Shown in pieces: positions 1-8,849 of a DNA stretch of 37,675 nt. The notes beneath the pieces are model-generated. The model searched no databases. It was not told where the DNA came from and worked only from the letters and a program-made list of their open reading frames with translations. Position 1 is the first letter of the stretch, and each line of letters starts with the position of its first letter. The translations under genes and the position numbers were made by a program. The stretch is from Fragilaria crotonensis (lineage: Eukaryota; Bacillariophyta; Fragilariophyceae; Fragilariales; Fragilariaceae): contig JAKSYS010000615.1 in assembly GCA_022925895.1 (NCBI GenBank), positions 1 to 37,675 on the forward strand, in the 5' to 3' direction.

Positions 1-1
1 C

Positions 2-1285
2 AACGGGCAGTGCACGTGCCAATGTGAAAGTGGTCGAGACTCTGGAAACGGCGGCAAGAGGAAACTCCGAGAGCGGCAAGAAGGAACTCTGGCAAGGGCG
101 GCAAGAAGGGGAACTCTGGCGAGAGCAAGAAGGGAACTCTGGTGAGAGCGGCAAGAAGGGAATTCTGGAAACGGCGGCAAGAAAGGGAACGCCGGAAGTG
201 GATCACTGGCGCCTTCGACTCCTCCGCCGACTTCGATTCCTGAAATAGTTCTGCCGCCGAGTCTTTTTGTATCCACCAGCCCAACTTCTGCGCCCACCAA
301 GGAGCTGTTCCGCACTGTTTCCTGCGAAGGGTTCGTCCCCGAACAGGCCGTCGCTCTGGACGTCCCATACCGTTACCAGGTTACAATTGATGAGAGCCTG
401 ATGGACATTGACGAGGCACGCGAAATCATTGAAAAAGCATTCTTGGATTCAGTTGCCAAGGAGCTTGTGGTTTGCGATGACGAAGGAGGTGGACGCGGAT
501 TGAGTTCCGGCGGCGGCGTTGCCGTGTCGGCTCTTCCTGAGGACAAATCTTGCGGAAACACTTGCACTGAGGGAGGAATGACTGTCTTTGTGCCGGAAAG
601 CGAATCAAATTCAACGGAAAGCCAGTGTCGCGCCCTTGCGACGATGAACGCGACCATTGCTGACATTTTGGCCGAAAATCCTGGGATCACCAGCATCACC
701 TTGCCAGAGAATGAGGATTTGCAGTGCGACAACGAAAGTGACACTCCACCACCTGTTTCTGTTGTAAGCATGAATTCGGCTGAACCATCCTTCCCAGTTG
801 CTGGGGTGACAGCGGGTGCAGTAGCGGCTGCTCTGTTTGCACTCTTGGCCTTCTTCGTATTGCGGCGACGTCGCAAACCTCAAGCTCGTCAGGATGTTGT
901 TCATGTCTGGTCACCAGATGGTGGAGCGACAGAAGCGTATAAATGTGGCTACATGGATGGATATGCATATCGTGTTGATGAATTCAAGGCTGGGCGTCAA
1001 AACAAGGATGACTCTGCGAGTGTGTGCGACGACATGCCAACTCGGACGGAGCTAGAGGGAAACGCCTTTGTTTTGGGATTCAATCTTGAAGATTCGATCG
1101 ATGCCTACTGCAATGGGTTCAGGGACGGATACGACGCTGCGTCTGCTGACTTGATTCATACTACGTGTGATGTCCATAAATGTAACTCTGCTCGGTGTGA
1201 GCTCTGTCGCAAAGATACGAAACCGCAGTTTCAGCCGCTCGTGAAGGAGCCTGACTGTTGCTCGTTCGATTTGTGTTGCACCTGA
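2..1285 (+). CDS. Single-pass membrane protein, 5'-partial and frame-broken paralogue of the 2304-4416 gene
   Basis: The 5' end lies outside the window. From about 146 to 1285 the frame is open: a Pro/Ser/Thr linker, a folded ectodomain (SCEGFVPEQ, then YQVTIDESLMDIDEAREIIE, then LPEDKSCGNTC), a membrane helix at about 790-860 (AAALFALLAFFVLRRRR) and a cytosolic tail with GYMDGYAYR, YCNGFRDGYDAA and HKCNSARCELC. Each block matches the downstream paralogue in order. At the far left the same frame reads a Cys-rich piece (CTCQC) like the CDCQC of the paralogue. Between them (about 50-165) is a GKKGNSG-type repeat that fits no single frame: several units lack one or two bases and the frame meets a TGA at 143-145. 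The missing bases total about six, so frame is regained. This is either repeat mis-assembly or a real pseudogene. Function unknown; probably surface or endomembrane, type I topology. Confidence 0.7.
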
Positions 1286-2303
1286 AAGCAATTCTGAACA
1301 GAATGTTGCCCGAGAAATGCACGCCTCCTTGGAATGGCCGCGCTATTTCTGCGAACATGAACGACATGAAGGTTCGGTTTGAGGCGACCACGTCATGTTT
1401 TGTGTCGATGTGACGGCGTCAGCCAGACCGTTACCTCATCGACTCAAGACTTTGTGAAAGTGACCATTCGTAAATGTATAGTAAAGAAAATGCATCTGGT
1501 ACACTAGTGTGAGCAATAGCCTGGCTGCACTAACGCCGGATATCATTTGGCTTTATCTCACAAACTGTGTGCTTGACCGGTCGAGCAGATTCGGGGAAGC
1601 CATATAGAGCATACGCGTGTCGAGTGAGGAGGGAAAGGCAAAGGCGTCCACATGCTGCCGGTACCTTAGAAATGCCAAAACGTTAGACTCATAGCTTCGG
1701 CATTCCCCTTGGACCTTGGATATCGTGATGGAGGGGCATCCGCGGTACCGCGGAGTATGAACTATTCAACAGGGACCAAACAACTAAGGTTTTGGTTTAT
1801 GTATTATTTATTATGTACTCCGTAGTCAAGATCGGCATGCAAAGGTGCGGCCAGGAGCCAAATTTTGCATGTGGATCCGTATGATGCTTACGAAACGGGT
1901 GATCATACGCGCACTCTTGAATAAAGTTTGAAATGATGGCCGAATAATGAGCTAAATTTTCTGCAACGTAGCCAATTATATGTGTGATATCCTATACCAC
2001 ATTCCGTTTCGCGGGATTGTCGTCCTTTTCCCCCTATAGTGGAAACGGTTCCACAGCTCGTTTATGGAGTGTCACGAGCCGACTATCGGTTCAAAATTGG
2101 TTCTACCAAACAACAAATTTGTGATCTGTCGCCAGGTTTTCTCTGCAACTCAGACCGGCAAATTCGAACCACATTTGGCGCTTGACAAAGTGAAGAAAGG
2201 AACGCGAAAACGGAACGGAAGATCTCTAGGAAAGCCAAAGTTCGGCAAACAAGTCTCCCTGAGCAGCATCGACGAAAGGCATAAATAAAATCCAACAGTT
2301 CCA
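1286..2303. other. Intergenic spacer between the two paralogues
   Basis: No protein-like frame of note. A 74-codon frame at 2064-2288 ends just before the next start codon, but it has ordinary composition and no recognisable motif, so I treat it as chance or 5' leader. The promoter of the downstream gene must lie here; no single element stands out. Confidence 0.5.
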
Positions 2304-3264
2304 ATGAAGGCAGCTCAACTCTTGACGTTGACCATTATATTCGGCTTGACAGCCCCTTCCGTCGCCAGAGTACAAAAGAGCGGACGACTGGCTTCCACAA
2401 GGACAAATCCAACATCGCTTGGTGTGAACGAAGACGGAGTTGGCTCTCGCGCGCTGGATCACAAGAATACTCGTCGAACATTGGGCTTGGGTGGAGGCCT
2501 CGTGAATCAAAGGTACGTCTCTTTCGATACACTCACATTAAGATTCAGTTTGATGTCTCGATTTATGCGCTTTCGACAGAGAGGGAAGTGGTGACAAGGA
2601 GTGACTTAGGAGATCCACACCTAGGCTTGTCTACGGAAAATGATGATCCTACTTACCTACATTTCATTCTTTAGTTTGCTTCTTTGAATCCAAGGTTTTT
2701 CGAACATGACACTGTCTTTATCCTTTTCTTACTCACATTACGTGTATCAGACGAGCTGAGTCGGACGAGGAAGGATGGTACAAATCCAACGACGACGACG
2801 ATTGCGATTGTCAATGTTATCACGACGAGTGTGAATGTGATTGCGGCGGTGAGTCGGTAATCATGAAAGGCCACAAGGAAGGTAAGAAAGGCGGAAAGAA
2901 GGGAAACGACGATCATGGCTCTGATGACGATGGCAGTGATTGCAATGATCATGGTAGTGATCACGGAGATGATGACGAAGCCGATGACGAGGCCGCAGAT
3001 GACTACACCGAAAAGGAAGGGAAGAAAGGCGGCAAAAAGGGAGGCAAGAAGGGAGGCAAGAAGGGCTATGACGACGACGGCTCTGACGACGACGGAAGTG
3101 ATTGTAGCGATGATGGTACTGCTGATCAAGGAGATGATGAACCGGAAGATGACTACACCGAAGTGGAAGGCAAGAAAGGCGGGAAGAAAGGTGGAAAAAA
3201 GGGAGGCAAGAAAGGAGGCAAGAAAGGTGGTAAGAAGGGAGGGAAGAAGGGATGTGATGGCAAT

Positions 3265-3299
<35 letters not shown>

Positions 3300-4416
3300 C
3301 GATGATGATGATGATGACGATGATGATGACGATGCAGGTTCACCCGCGGCACCTGGGCTCTATGATATTGTTTCATGCGATGGAAATGTCCCAGAAGATG
3401 CTGTCGGCGTGGAAATTTTGTATACTTACGATGTCGCCATTGATGACAGCCTGATTGACATGGATGAGACACGCAAGGTAATTGAAAAGGCACTTCTGGA
3501 TGCTGTTGCAGAGGAGCTTGTAGTTTGTGACGAGAAAAGCGATCGACGTCGCTTGAATTCATTCCTAGCCGTGTCTGCACTTCCAGAAGACGTTCCTGGT
3601 GAATCCTGCGGAGAAGGGTGCACTGAGGGAGGGATCACTGTCTATGTGGCAAAAGAAGAAAGCTCAAACGCTACTGATGTCAAGTGCCGTGTCCTCACCA
3701 TTATCGAGCAATCCCTGGATGACGTTGCCGACAAGGATGAGAGAATCAAAAGCATTTCCATGACAAACGATGTCTCGGAGTGCGACGGCGGGGACGACGC
3801 TGCAGACGCTGGGTCTTCGGTAGTGACTCTTGGGTCGCCTGAGCCTTCCTTTCCCATTGCTGCAGTGGCAGCTGCTGTTGCCGGTGCTGCGCTTCTCGCA
3901 CTCCTTGCTCTTCTGATCGTCAGGCGACGCGCGCACCGGGAACGTGAAGTTGATGGTCTGCCGGATGGAGGACCGGAGGAAGCTTACAGTCGAGGGTACA
4001 AAGACGGATATGCCTATCGTGTCGCTCAGTTCAAGGAGTTTCGGAACGGGAAGGGCGATCGCGAAAGTAGGGACAGCAACAAGCCTCCTTCTCAAGAAGC
4101 TCTCGAAGAATTTGCCACATCTTTGGGTTACACCAGTGAAGAATCGATGGCTGCGTACTGCAAAGGCTTCATAGACGGCTTCAATGCAGCGTGTGCTGAC
4201 TTGATAGAGACGACGTTGGACGTCCACAAGTGTACCTCGGCCGGATGCGATCGATGCCGCCGTTCCGCAGAGCCCCAATTCTTGCCGCTCTCGAAGGAAA
4301 CCAAACCCATGCTAACATGGAGAAACTTCCTACCGTCAGGAAGTACGAATGACAGGGACGACGAAGATTCCATTGCTCACGAAGTACGCCGTGCCTACCG
4401 TAAAAGGCGGAAGTGA
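2304..4416 (+). CDS. Secretory-pathway single-pass membrane protein with Lys/Gly and poly-Asp ectodomain
   Basis: Two exons, 2304-2512 and 2751-4416, give 624 residues. Residues 1-21 are a signal peptide (LLTLTIIFGLTAPSVA). A short linker leads to an Asp/Cys-rich patch (DCDCQC, CECDCGG). Next come three Lys/Gly blocks (GKKGGKKG) alternating with acidic stretches, then 23 consecutive Asp codons (3265-3333). A folded ectodomain follows (about 3340-3800: DIVSCDGNVPEDAV, IEKALLDAVAEELVVC, GESCGEGCTEGGITVYV). A membrane helix lies at about residues 436-459, then a basic stop-transfer RRR, then a tail with GYKDGYAYR, YCKGFIDGFNAA and HKCTSAGCDRC. The intron joins the Cys patch in frame with the signal peptide, supporting the start. 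The alternating strong charges recall proteins that organise mineral or extracellular matrix in diatoms, but no known family was recognised; that role is inference. Tandem paralogue of the gene to its left. Confidence 0.82.
2513..2750 (+). other. Intron of the Lys/Gly-Asp membrane protein gene
   Basis: The donor is AG|GTACGT at 2513 and the acceptor is TATCAG at 2750 after a pyrimidine-rich stretch (TCCTTTTCTTACTC). Removing 238 bases joins phase-2 exon 1 to the frame open through 4416; without splicing the first exon runs to a stop at 2592-2594. The two sides form signal peptide and Cys/Asp patch as expected. Confidence 0.8.
2863..3333 (+). repeat. Lys/Gly repeat blocks and 23-codon Asp run
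   Basis: Within the coding exon, GKKGG-type codons (GGC/GGA/GGT then AAG/AAA) recur in three blocks at about 2866-2904, 3010-3066 and 3169-3252, separated by SDDDGSDC-type acidic spacers. The run ends with 23 GAC/GAT codons at 3265-3333. Such tracts change length easily, so copy number here should be read with care. Confidence 0.85.
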
Positions 4417-5314
4417 AGAGCCATGGGAAGTTATTAAGGGCCGTCAGCACCAAAATGGAGGAATCTTATGTGCACCCTCCGTTCGAAAAAAACTCACCTT
4501 ATGCATTTTGAATGGAGAAAAAGCTGACATTTGAGCGAAACGTCAGGTCGTTCGGAAAAAGCGAAATGAGAGGCTCATATGGCTGTATAAAAACTATCGA
4601 ATACACAGAATGATGAGTTTGCATTTTCATTTTATGCTTTATCCATATTAGGAATCTTGCCCATCCATGAATCGAAAAGATATCGGAGGATGGCGCGTTT
4701 TACGGTACAAGTACTACTACAACATAAAAATGGCTGAGTCCATAAAAACAATGTTTTCGACTAAAAATATCTCGACGAAAAGCAGTTGCAACGCACTCAG
4801 CGCCATGACGAAGAGGGAGATCATGCTTCGAAGTACACATCGATTTAATCATTTATGTACTGGAGGATGAATTCATTGAGATCTCGACGATCTTGCAAGC
4901 ATCGTTTTAGATTTAGGGACTCAACGCCATTCATGGAATTATCCTAGTACACGTGTCTTTTTTATATTCTTCCGTTAAGCTTTTTTATACCATTCGACGT
5001 AAATTTTGGGATGTACTTTTCGTACTGCTACGCTGACTTCCCGCAGTTAACTCGGAGTGGTGTGCAGTGTGCATGGTGTACTACGTATCATATTGTAGAA
5101 TTCAGACGAGTTCACAAGTCATCACAACGTTGTTGCGACGATCACTCTATTCTCTTGCACATGCTCATCGTTGACTCACGCAATTGAACAATCATGTTTT
5201 GACTGGATGTGTACTCTTGTTGACTACCTTATCGTTTGGGGTTCTGCTGGCATTGGCAATGGTGTACGAGCATAGAACGGAATTGGCTCTTTTGGCTCAT
5301 CACGAGCGCAGGTG
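4417..5314. other. Intergenic, AT-rich, no gene seen
   Basis: Only short unrelated frames on both strands; none longer than about 67 codons and none with recognisable motifs. No repeat or hairpin stood out on reading. Confidence 0.5.
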
Positions 5315-6242
5315 TCACACAACCTGGTAGCTAAGTAACGATTGTCGGTTTGTTGGTGCCGATGAGTCGGCCGGGCGCTTAAACCACAATACTATGGTCC
5401 TCAATTCTGATACAGTCATTTGATCATGCAGTTTGTTGCGAGCTAGTTCCTGAAACTTTGTCTTGCAGGGTCCTAAACTATCGTATCTCCTTCTGAATTT
5501 TCTCACACTCGTCTTCTTCATCCCAAACCCTATCTCGGTCAGCAATATCCTTCAACAAATCAGGACCTAGTGCATGCAATCCAGAAGCAACAAGGCAACC
5601 AGCGGTGACTCTTTTGCCAGTTTCCATGGCATCAATTGCTGACTGCTTTTGTTTGCGGCGAGTTTCTAATACGCCAAGCTTGTCGATGCTTTCAAGTATA
5701 GCAACCAGTAAGTCACCAGTAGTGCTCCCACTTTCTGATGCACAGCAGAGTGAAGGTTGGAGCCTCAATGCCATTGACGTTATAGGTACTAGGTCCCATT
5801 GGAAGGGGTTTTCCCATGCCCGCATTCCTTTCTTGTAAGTGTTCGTCGTCTCCATCCCACGATGCGCTTGCGTCAAACCCAAGCACCCAACTTTCTTGCA
5901 GCTTTTTGGCAGCAAAAATTTTCAGTTGTGAATCCAAGCACCGTGAAATGGGAGTTTTTTTGTTGCAGCTCAAACTTGTGGTTGCCATTGTACAAGACAA
6001 AGAAATTTCTCACCCCAGACATTTCCATCTTTTGTGGTTGTTGAAGTATTGGATCCGACCTTGTCAACAAAGATGAGCTTGTCAGGGCGGCACATTGTGT
6101 ATCCTCTGGTTGGAAAACCTGTGGCGGTGTTGGCGTCAGTGGTCGTAGGGTCGCCATCAGTGTCCAGAAACGCTTTGTCAGTATTCTTTGTAGCAAGACC
6201 TCCCTTGACCAGCATCTCCTTGTAAAACTCCTGGTAGTACAT
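5315..6242 (-). pseudogene. Decayed DNA-transposon transposase (diatom repeat family)
   Basis: Read right to left, consecutive pieces in shifting frames make one protein. First KGGLATKNTDKAFLDTDGDPT and CRPDKLIFVDKVGSNTS (5970-6242), then HFTVLGFT and WVLGFDASASWDGDDEH (about 5713-5930). Next come SESGSTTGDLLVAILESIDKL and RVTAGCLVASGLHALGPDLL (5478-5760), then MTVSELRTIVLWFKRPADS (5315-5470). This order matches, from memory and not from a search, a transposase-like protein abundant in diatom genomes, in which FVDE-x-GSN supplies the first acidic active-site residue. At least three frame changes are needed. The central stretch, which in intact copies carries a DGHGSR-like motif, appears to be missing between LGVL and ETRRKQ, so it is an old inactive copy. 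No terminal repeats were found around it. Confidence 0.65.
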
Positions 6243-7173
6243 TGTTGAGAAGTTATGGTACGTTCACCAATCGACCCTTTTCAACTCAAACTTTACGGCT
6301 TCGTTACTCTTTACCTGATGTCCATTTTGTTTCATAAATCCATTATTTCAGTATTCCCACCAAGATCCGAGGAGGAGAGGACCACAGCCAGGATCATCGG
6401 ATTTCATTCAATATTGAATGTTGTGCTTCTGTTTCCAGGCTTTGATCTCCAATTTCAATAAAGTCCCAGCAACATTGGAGTTTGCCAGCTGAAGTTCAGT
6501 TGTGACATTGATTGGCAATTGCATTCGTGATAGTTGTGTAGTCAGGTCGACAATTCAGGGTTCAACAGTGAGCATTAGAGATGGAGTTCCTTGGCGCACA
6601 GCAGGGTTGACTTTCTTCTCAACCAAACCCTAACAGTTGCGAGATGACATGATACTACCGGTACCGGAATACGGACGATGCTGACTTGTTAAGTTATAGC
6701 AGTAGCGTGATGAAAGTTGCAATTAAACCGTTATCTAGTAGATTTCTCGAAATCATTTACGAACATACGGCTTCGGTATGTCTAAATCAAAACAGAAGGT
6801 CCGGCTTAATAATGTAAGTTTAGTAGATTCCAACACTGCCGAACGTGCGAACGTCCATTTTTCAGTGTCATTATCAGCAGACATGCCTCTCAAGTGATTG
6901 TTGCTCCCTGCAAATATCAGGCAGGAGCTCCACATGGCAAGGAACATTCTCCCCGTTTGTGATATCCTGATAAGTTGTCAGATTCGAAGTTAATATTGCA
7001 CTTTTAGGGACTCCAAGCCATTTTTAGGTGGTAGTTCAGTGTGCTTACCACCGTTTACGGTAAGTTTGAGGTTTGAGGTGGTCAGGGTAGGGTAGTCTAC
7101 GGTCTACGGTAGTGTCAAACCAAATATGTACATGTAGCATCCTATTCGAGAAGACTTCGGTGGGTTGCTAGTA
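6243..7173. other. Intergenic, no gene seen; one dispersed repeat copy at its right end
   Basis: No convincing frame. At 7011-7033 lies CCAAGCCATTTTTAGGTGGTA, a diverged copy of the terminal motif of the element at 30869-31549. Downstream (about 7040-7120) are short G/T-rich microrepeats such as TTTGAGGTTTGAGG and TCTACGGTCTACGG. Confidence 0.5.
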
Positions 7174-7201
7174 CTCCCTCCGTCCGAATATAGTAGTCCC
7201 A
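7174..7201 (+). repeat. Left terminal inverted repeat of the Stowaway-like element
   Basis: Starts CTCCCTCCGTCCG directly after TA (7172-7173); pairs with 8542-8569 over 28 bases with two mismatches. Confidence 0.85.
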
Positions 7202-7500
7202 CTTAAACTTTCAGTCGAGAAAATTCTGGCATTTCACCGAAACGTCATGTCATTTGCATTGCTCTAAATGAACACTATCGATCTATGTATAACATCAAAT
7301 GCATGCGTTTCGATCTGAATGTTCAAAATTGAGTTTTCAGGTCGCAATTTTCGAAATAAATTTTTCTTAAGGCTTTAACTCGCGCAGATGACCTCCCCGG
7401 TCCCAAAGCTTCCGTTACGACTTTTTCAACTATACATGACGAACACAAAACGTACTGGGGGCTAAACAAAAAAAATCGTTTACAGAACGCTGTGATACCT

Positions 7501-8130
7501 GGGACATCCGGAATTCCTTCTTATTCTGTTAGTGCGTGACACAGATATACGTATGTCATAGATTTAAAACTGAAATTTAATCAATATTCAAAACTGAATA
7601 TGTTCATTACGATGTCGGAAGAGTATTGGCTAGCGTGCGAGCCAGCGTGGCATCGTGGCGAACTTATTTACGAGAAGAAATCTGATTGTGAACTTATTTA
7701 CGAGAAGAAATCTTCTCGTGAACTTATTTACGAGAAGAATTCTTCTCATGAACTTATTCATAAGAAGAAATCTTCTTATGAACTTATTTAAGAGAAGATT
7801 TCATCCTGTCAATACACTTTCTCGTAGAAGTCCAACTTAAAAACGAGAAGGTATCTAATCGTGAACTTATTTACGAGAAGAAATCTTCTCATCAACTTAT
7901 TTAAGAGAAGAAATCTTCTCATCAACTTATTCATGAGATGCTTTCTAATCGTGGACTTATTTACGAGAAGAAATAACCTCCGAGCGTGCCAAGCCCCCAA
8001 TTGCATTCATGACGCCAGCCAGTATCCATTGACGTTATTTATTAAGCGGTCGTGTGTCACGTGACTCGATTTGACAGCCCTAAAAAAACTCTCGGTACAG
8101 TGAGGTTCAAGAAGGAATTCCGGATGTCCC
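7501..8130. mobile_element. Inner inverted-repeat unit nested in the Stowaway-like element
   Basis: A perfect 22-base inverted repeat, GGGACATCCGGAATTCC..., sits at 7501-7522 and 8109-8130 and encloses the minisatellite. It may be a second small element inserted into the first, or internal structure of one element. I see no clear target duplication (flanks ACCT and TGAA), so the nesting is inference while the repeat is certain. Confidence 0.55.
7660..7975 (+). repeat. 30-bp minisatellite, about nine units, each with a hairpin core
   Basis: Units of 30 bases begin GAACTTATTTACGAGAAG. Five stand at 7660-7809 and four at 7863-7975, with a diverged stretch between. Most units contain GAGAAGAAATCTTCTC, a six-base inverted repeat around AAAT. 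Both strands read open in the array only because 30 is a multiple of three; I do not regard it as coding. Confidence 0.85.
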
Positions 8131-8541
8131 TGAAAGGTTGCAGTCCTGACGGTAGTTTTGCATGAAGTCATTAACGGTCATTGTTCACCCCTTTTATGTG
8201 CTTACTAAATCAATATCGCACCATATAGGAAAAACTAACGGATTTGGTTAATTAAAAATCGTGTCTCGAATTGCAAGGACACTTTTCCTCATACAAGGCT
8301 CATTCAAAACTCTATGTAACTATTAGTGGCCTTTACTTTGAATACTGTTCCGTTTCCATGTGTTTCATTCGACATGACATATTGAATGCCAATTATGCGG
8401 AATTTTTTGTCACAATGCGGAAATTTCTCTAAGTAGCGTCGGTTGAGAGAGCGCATGCCTCGCCATCGTGTAGAAAGATACCAACAGCCTACGTCCAAAT
8501 GACTGAAAGACACCGGATGGGAACCCCTTTAAAATATTAGT

Positions 8542-8569
8542 TGGGACTGCTATATCCGGACGGAGGGAG
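8542..8569 (-). repeat. Right terminal inverted repeat of the Stowaway-like element
   Basis: Ends CGGACGGAGGGAG directly before TA (8570-8571); reverse complement of 7174-7201 with two mismatches. Confidence 0.85.
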
Positions 8570-8849
8570 TAGTTGCTAACCGTTTAGGTATATATGTACA
8601 GTACAAGTACAAGATTCAACACGTTGTGAAGAACAGAATGGAAGGGGTATTCTCATGTTTCATGCTGCACTCGCACTATTTCGCACGATCCTCACGAATT
8701 CCTATGTCATACTCCGAGTACTCTCTCTAGAGAGAAGCGTACTGGAGTACCTAAGTCCTAGTACCAGTACCTACCAGTTTCATACACAACCATACATTGC
8801 AGCATTGAGATCGCGCACGAAGCGAATTGTTCAGCCTTTCTTACATCCC

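Larger units (their letters stand above)
7174..8569. mobile_element. Stowaway-like (Tc1/mariner-type) non-autonomous element, 1.4 kb
   Basis: The ends are inverted repeats: 7174-7201 begins CTCCCTCCGTCCG and 8542-8569 is its reverse complement with 26 of 28 bases matching. Each end is flanked by TA, the target duplication of the Tc1/mariner superfamily. CTCCCTCCGT is the known terminal signature of plant Stowaway MITEs. A further match, GTTGCTA, lies just outside both ends (7164-7170 and 8572-8578), leaving open a longer target duplication. No transposase frame was recognised inside, so movement would need a partner element. The interior holds a second inverted-repeat pair and a minisatellite, listed separately. 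Confidence 0.75.

Noticed and set aside
2064-2288. 74-codon frame just before the second membrane-protein gene
   Set aside because: No signal, domain or codon pattern; ends 15 bases before the true start and is probably 5' leader.
2671-3580. Long minus-strand frames rich in Val/Ile or His/Arg opposite the Lys/Gly-Asp gene
   Set aside because: They are the complement of GAC/GAT and AAG/GGN codon runs; the plus strand has the signal peptide, splice sites and membrane helix.
7660-7975. CRISPR-like array
   Set aside because: Units are directly adjacent with no unique spacers, and the setting is eukaryotic.
7600-8064. Frames reading ELIYEKKSS or NLFTRRNLL repeats
   Set aside because: They arise because the 30-bp repeat is a multiple of three; both strands and several frames are open, and the array lies inside a mobile element.
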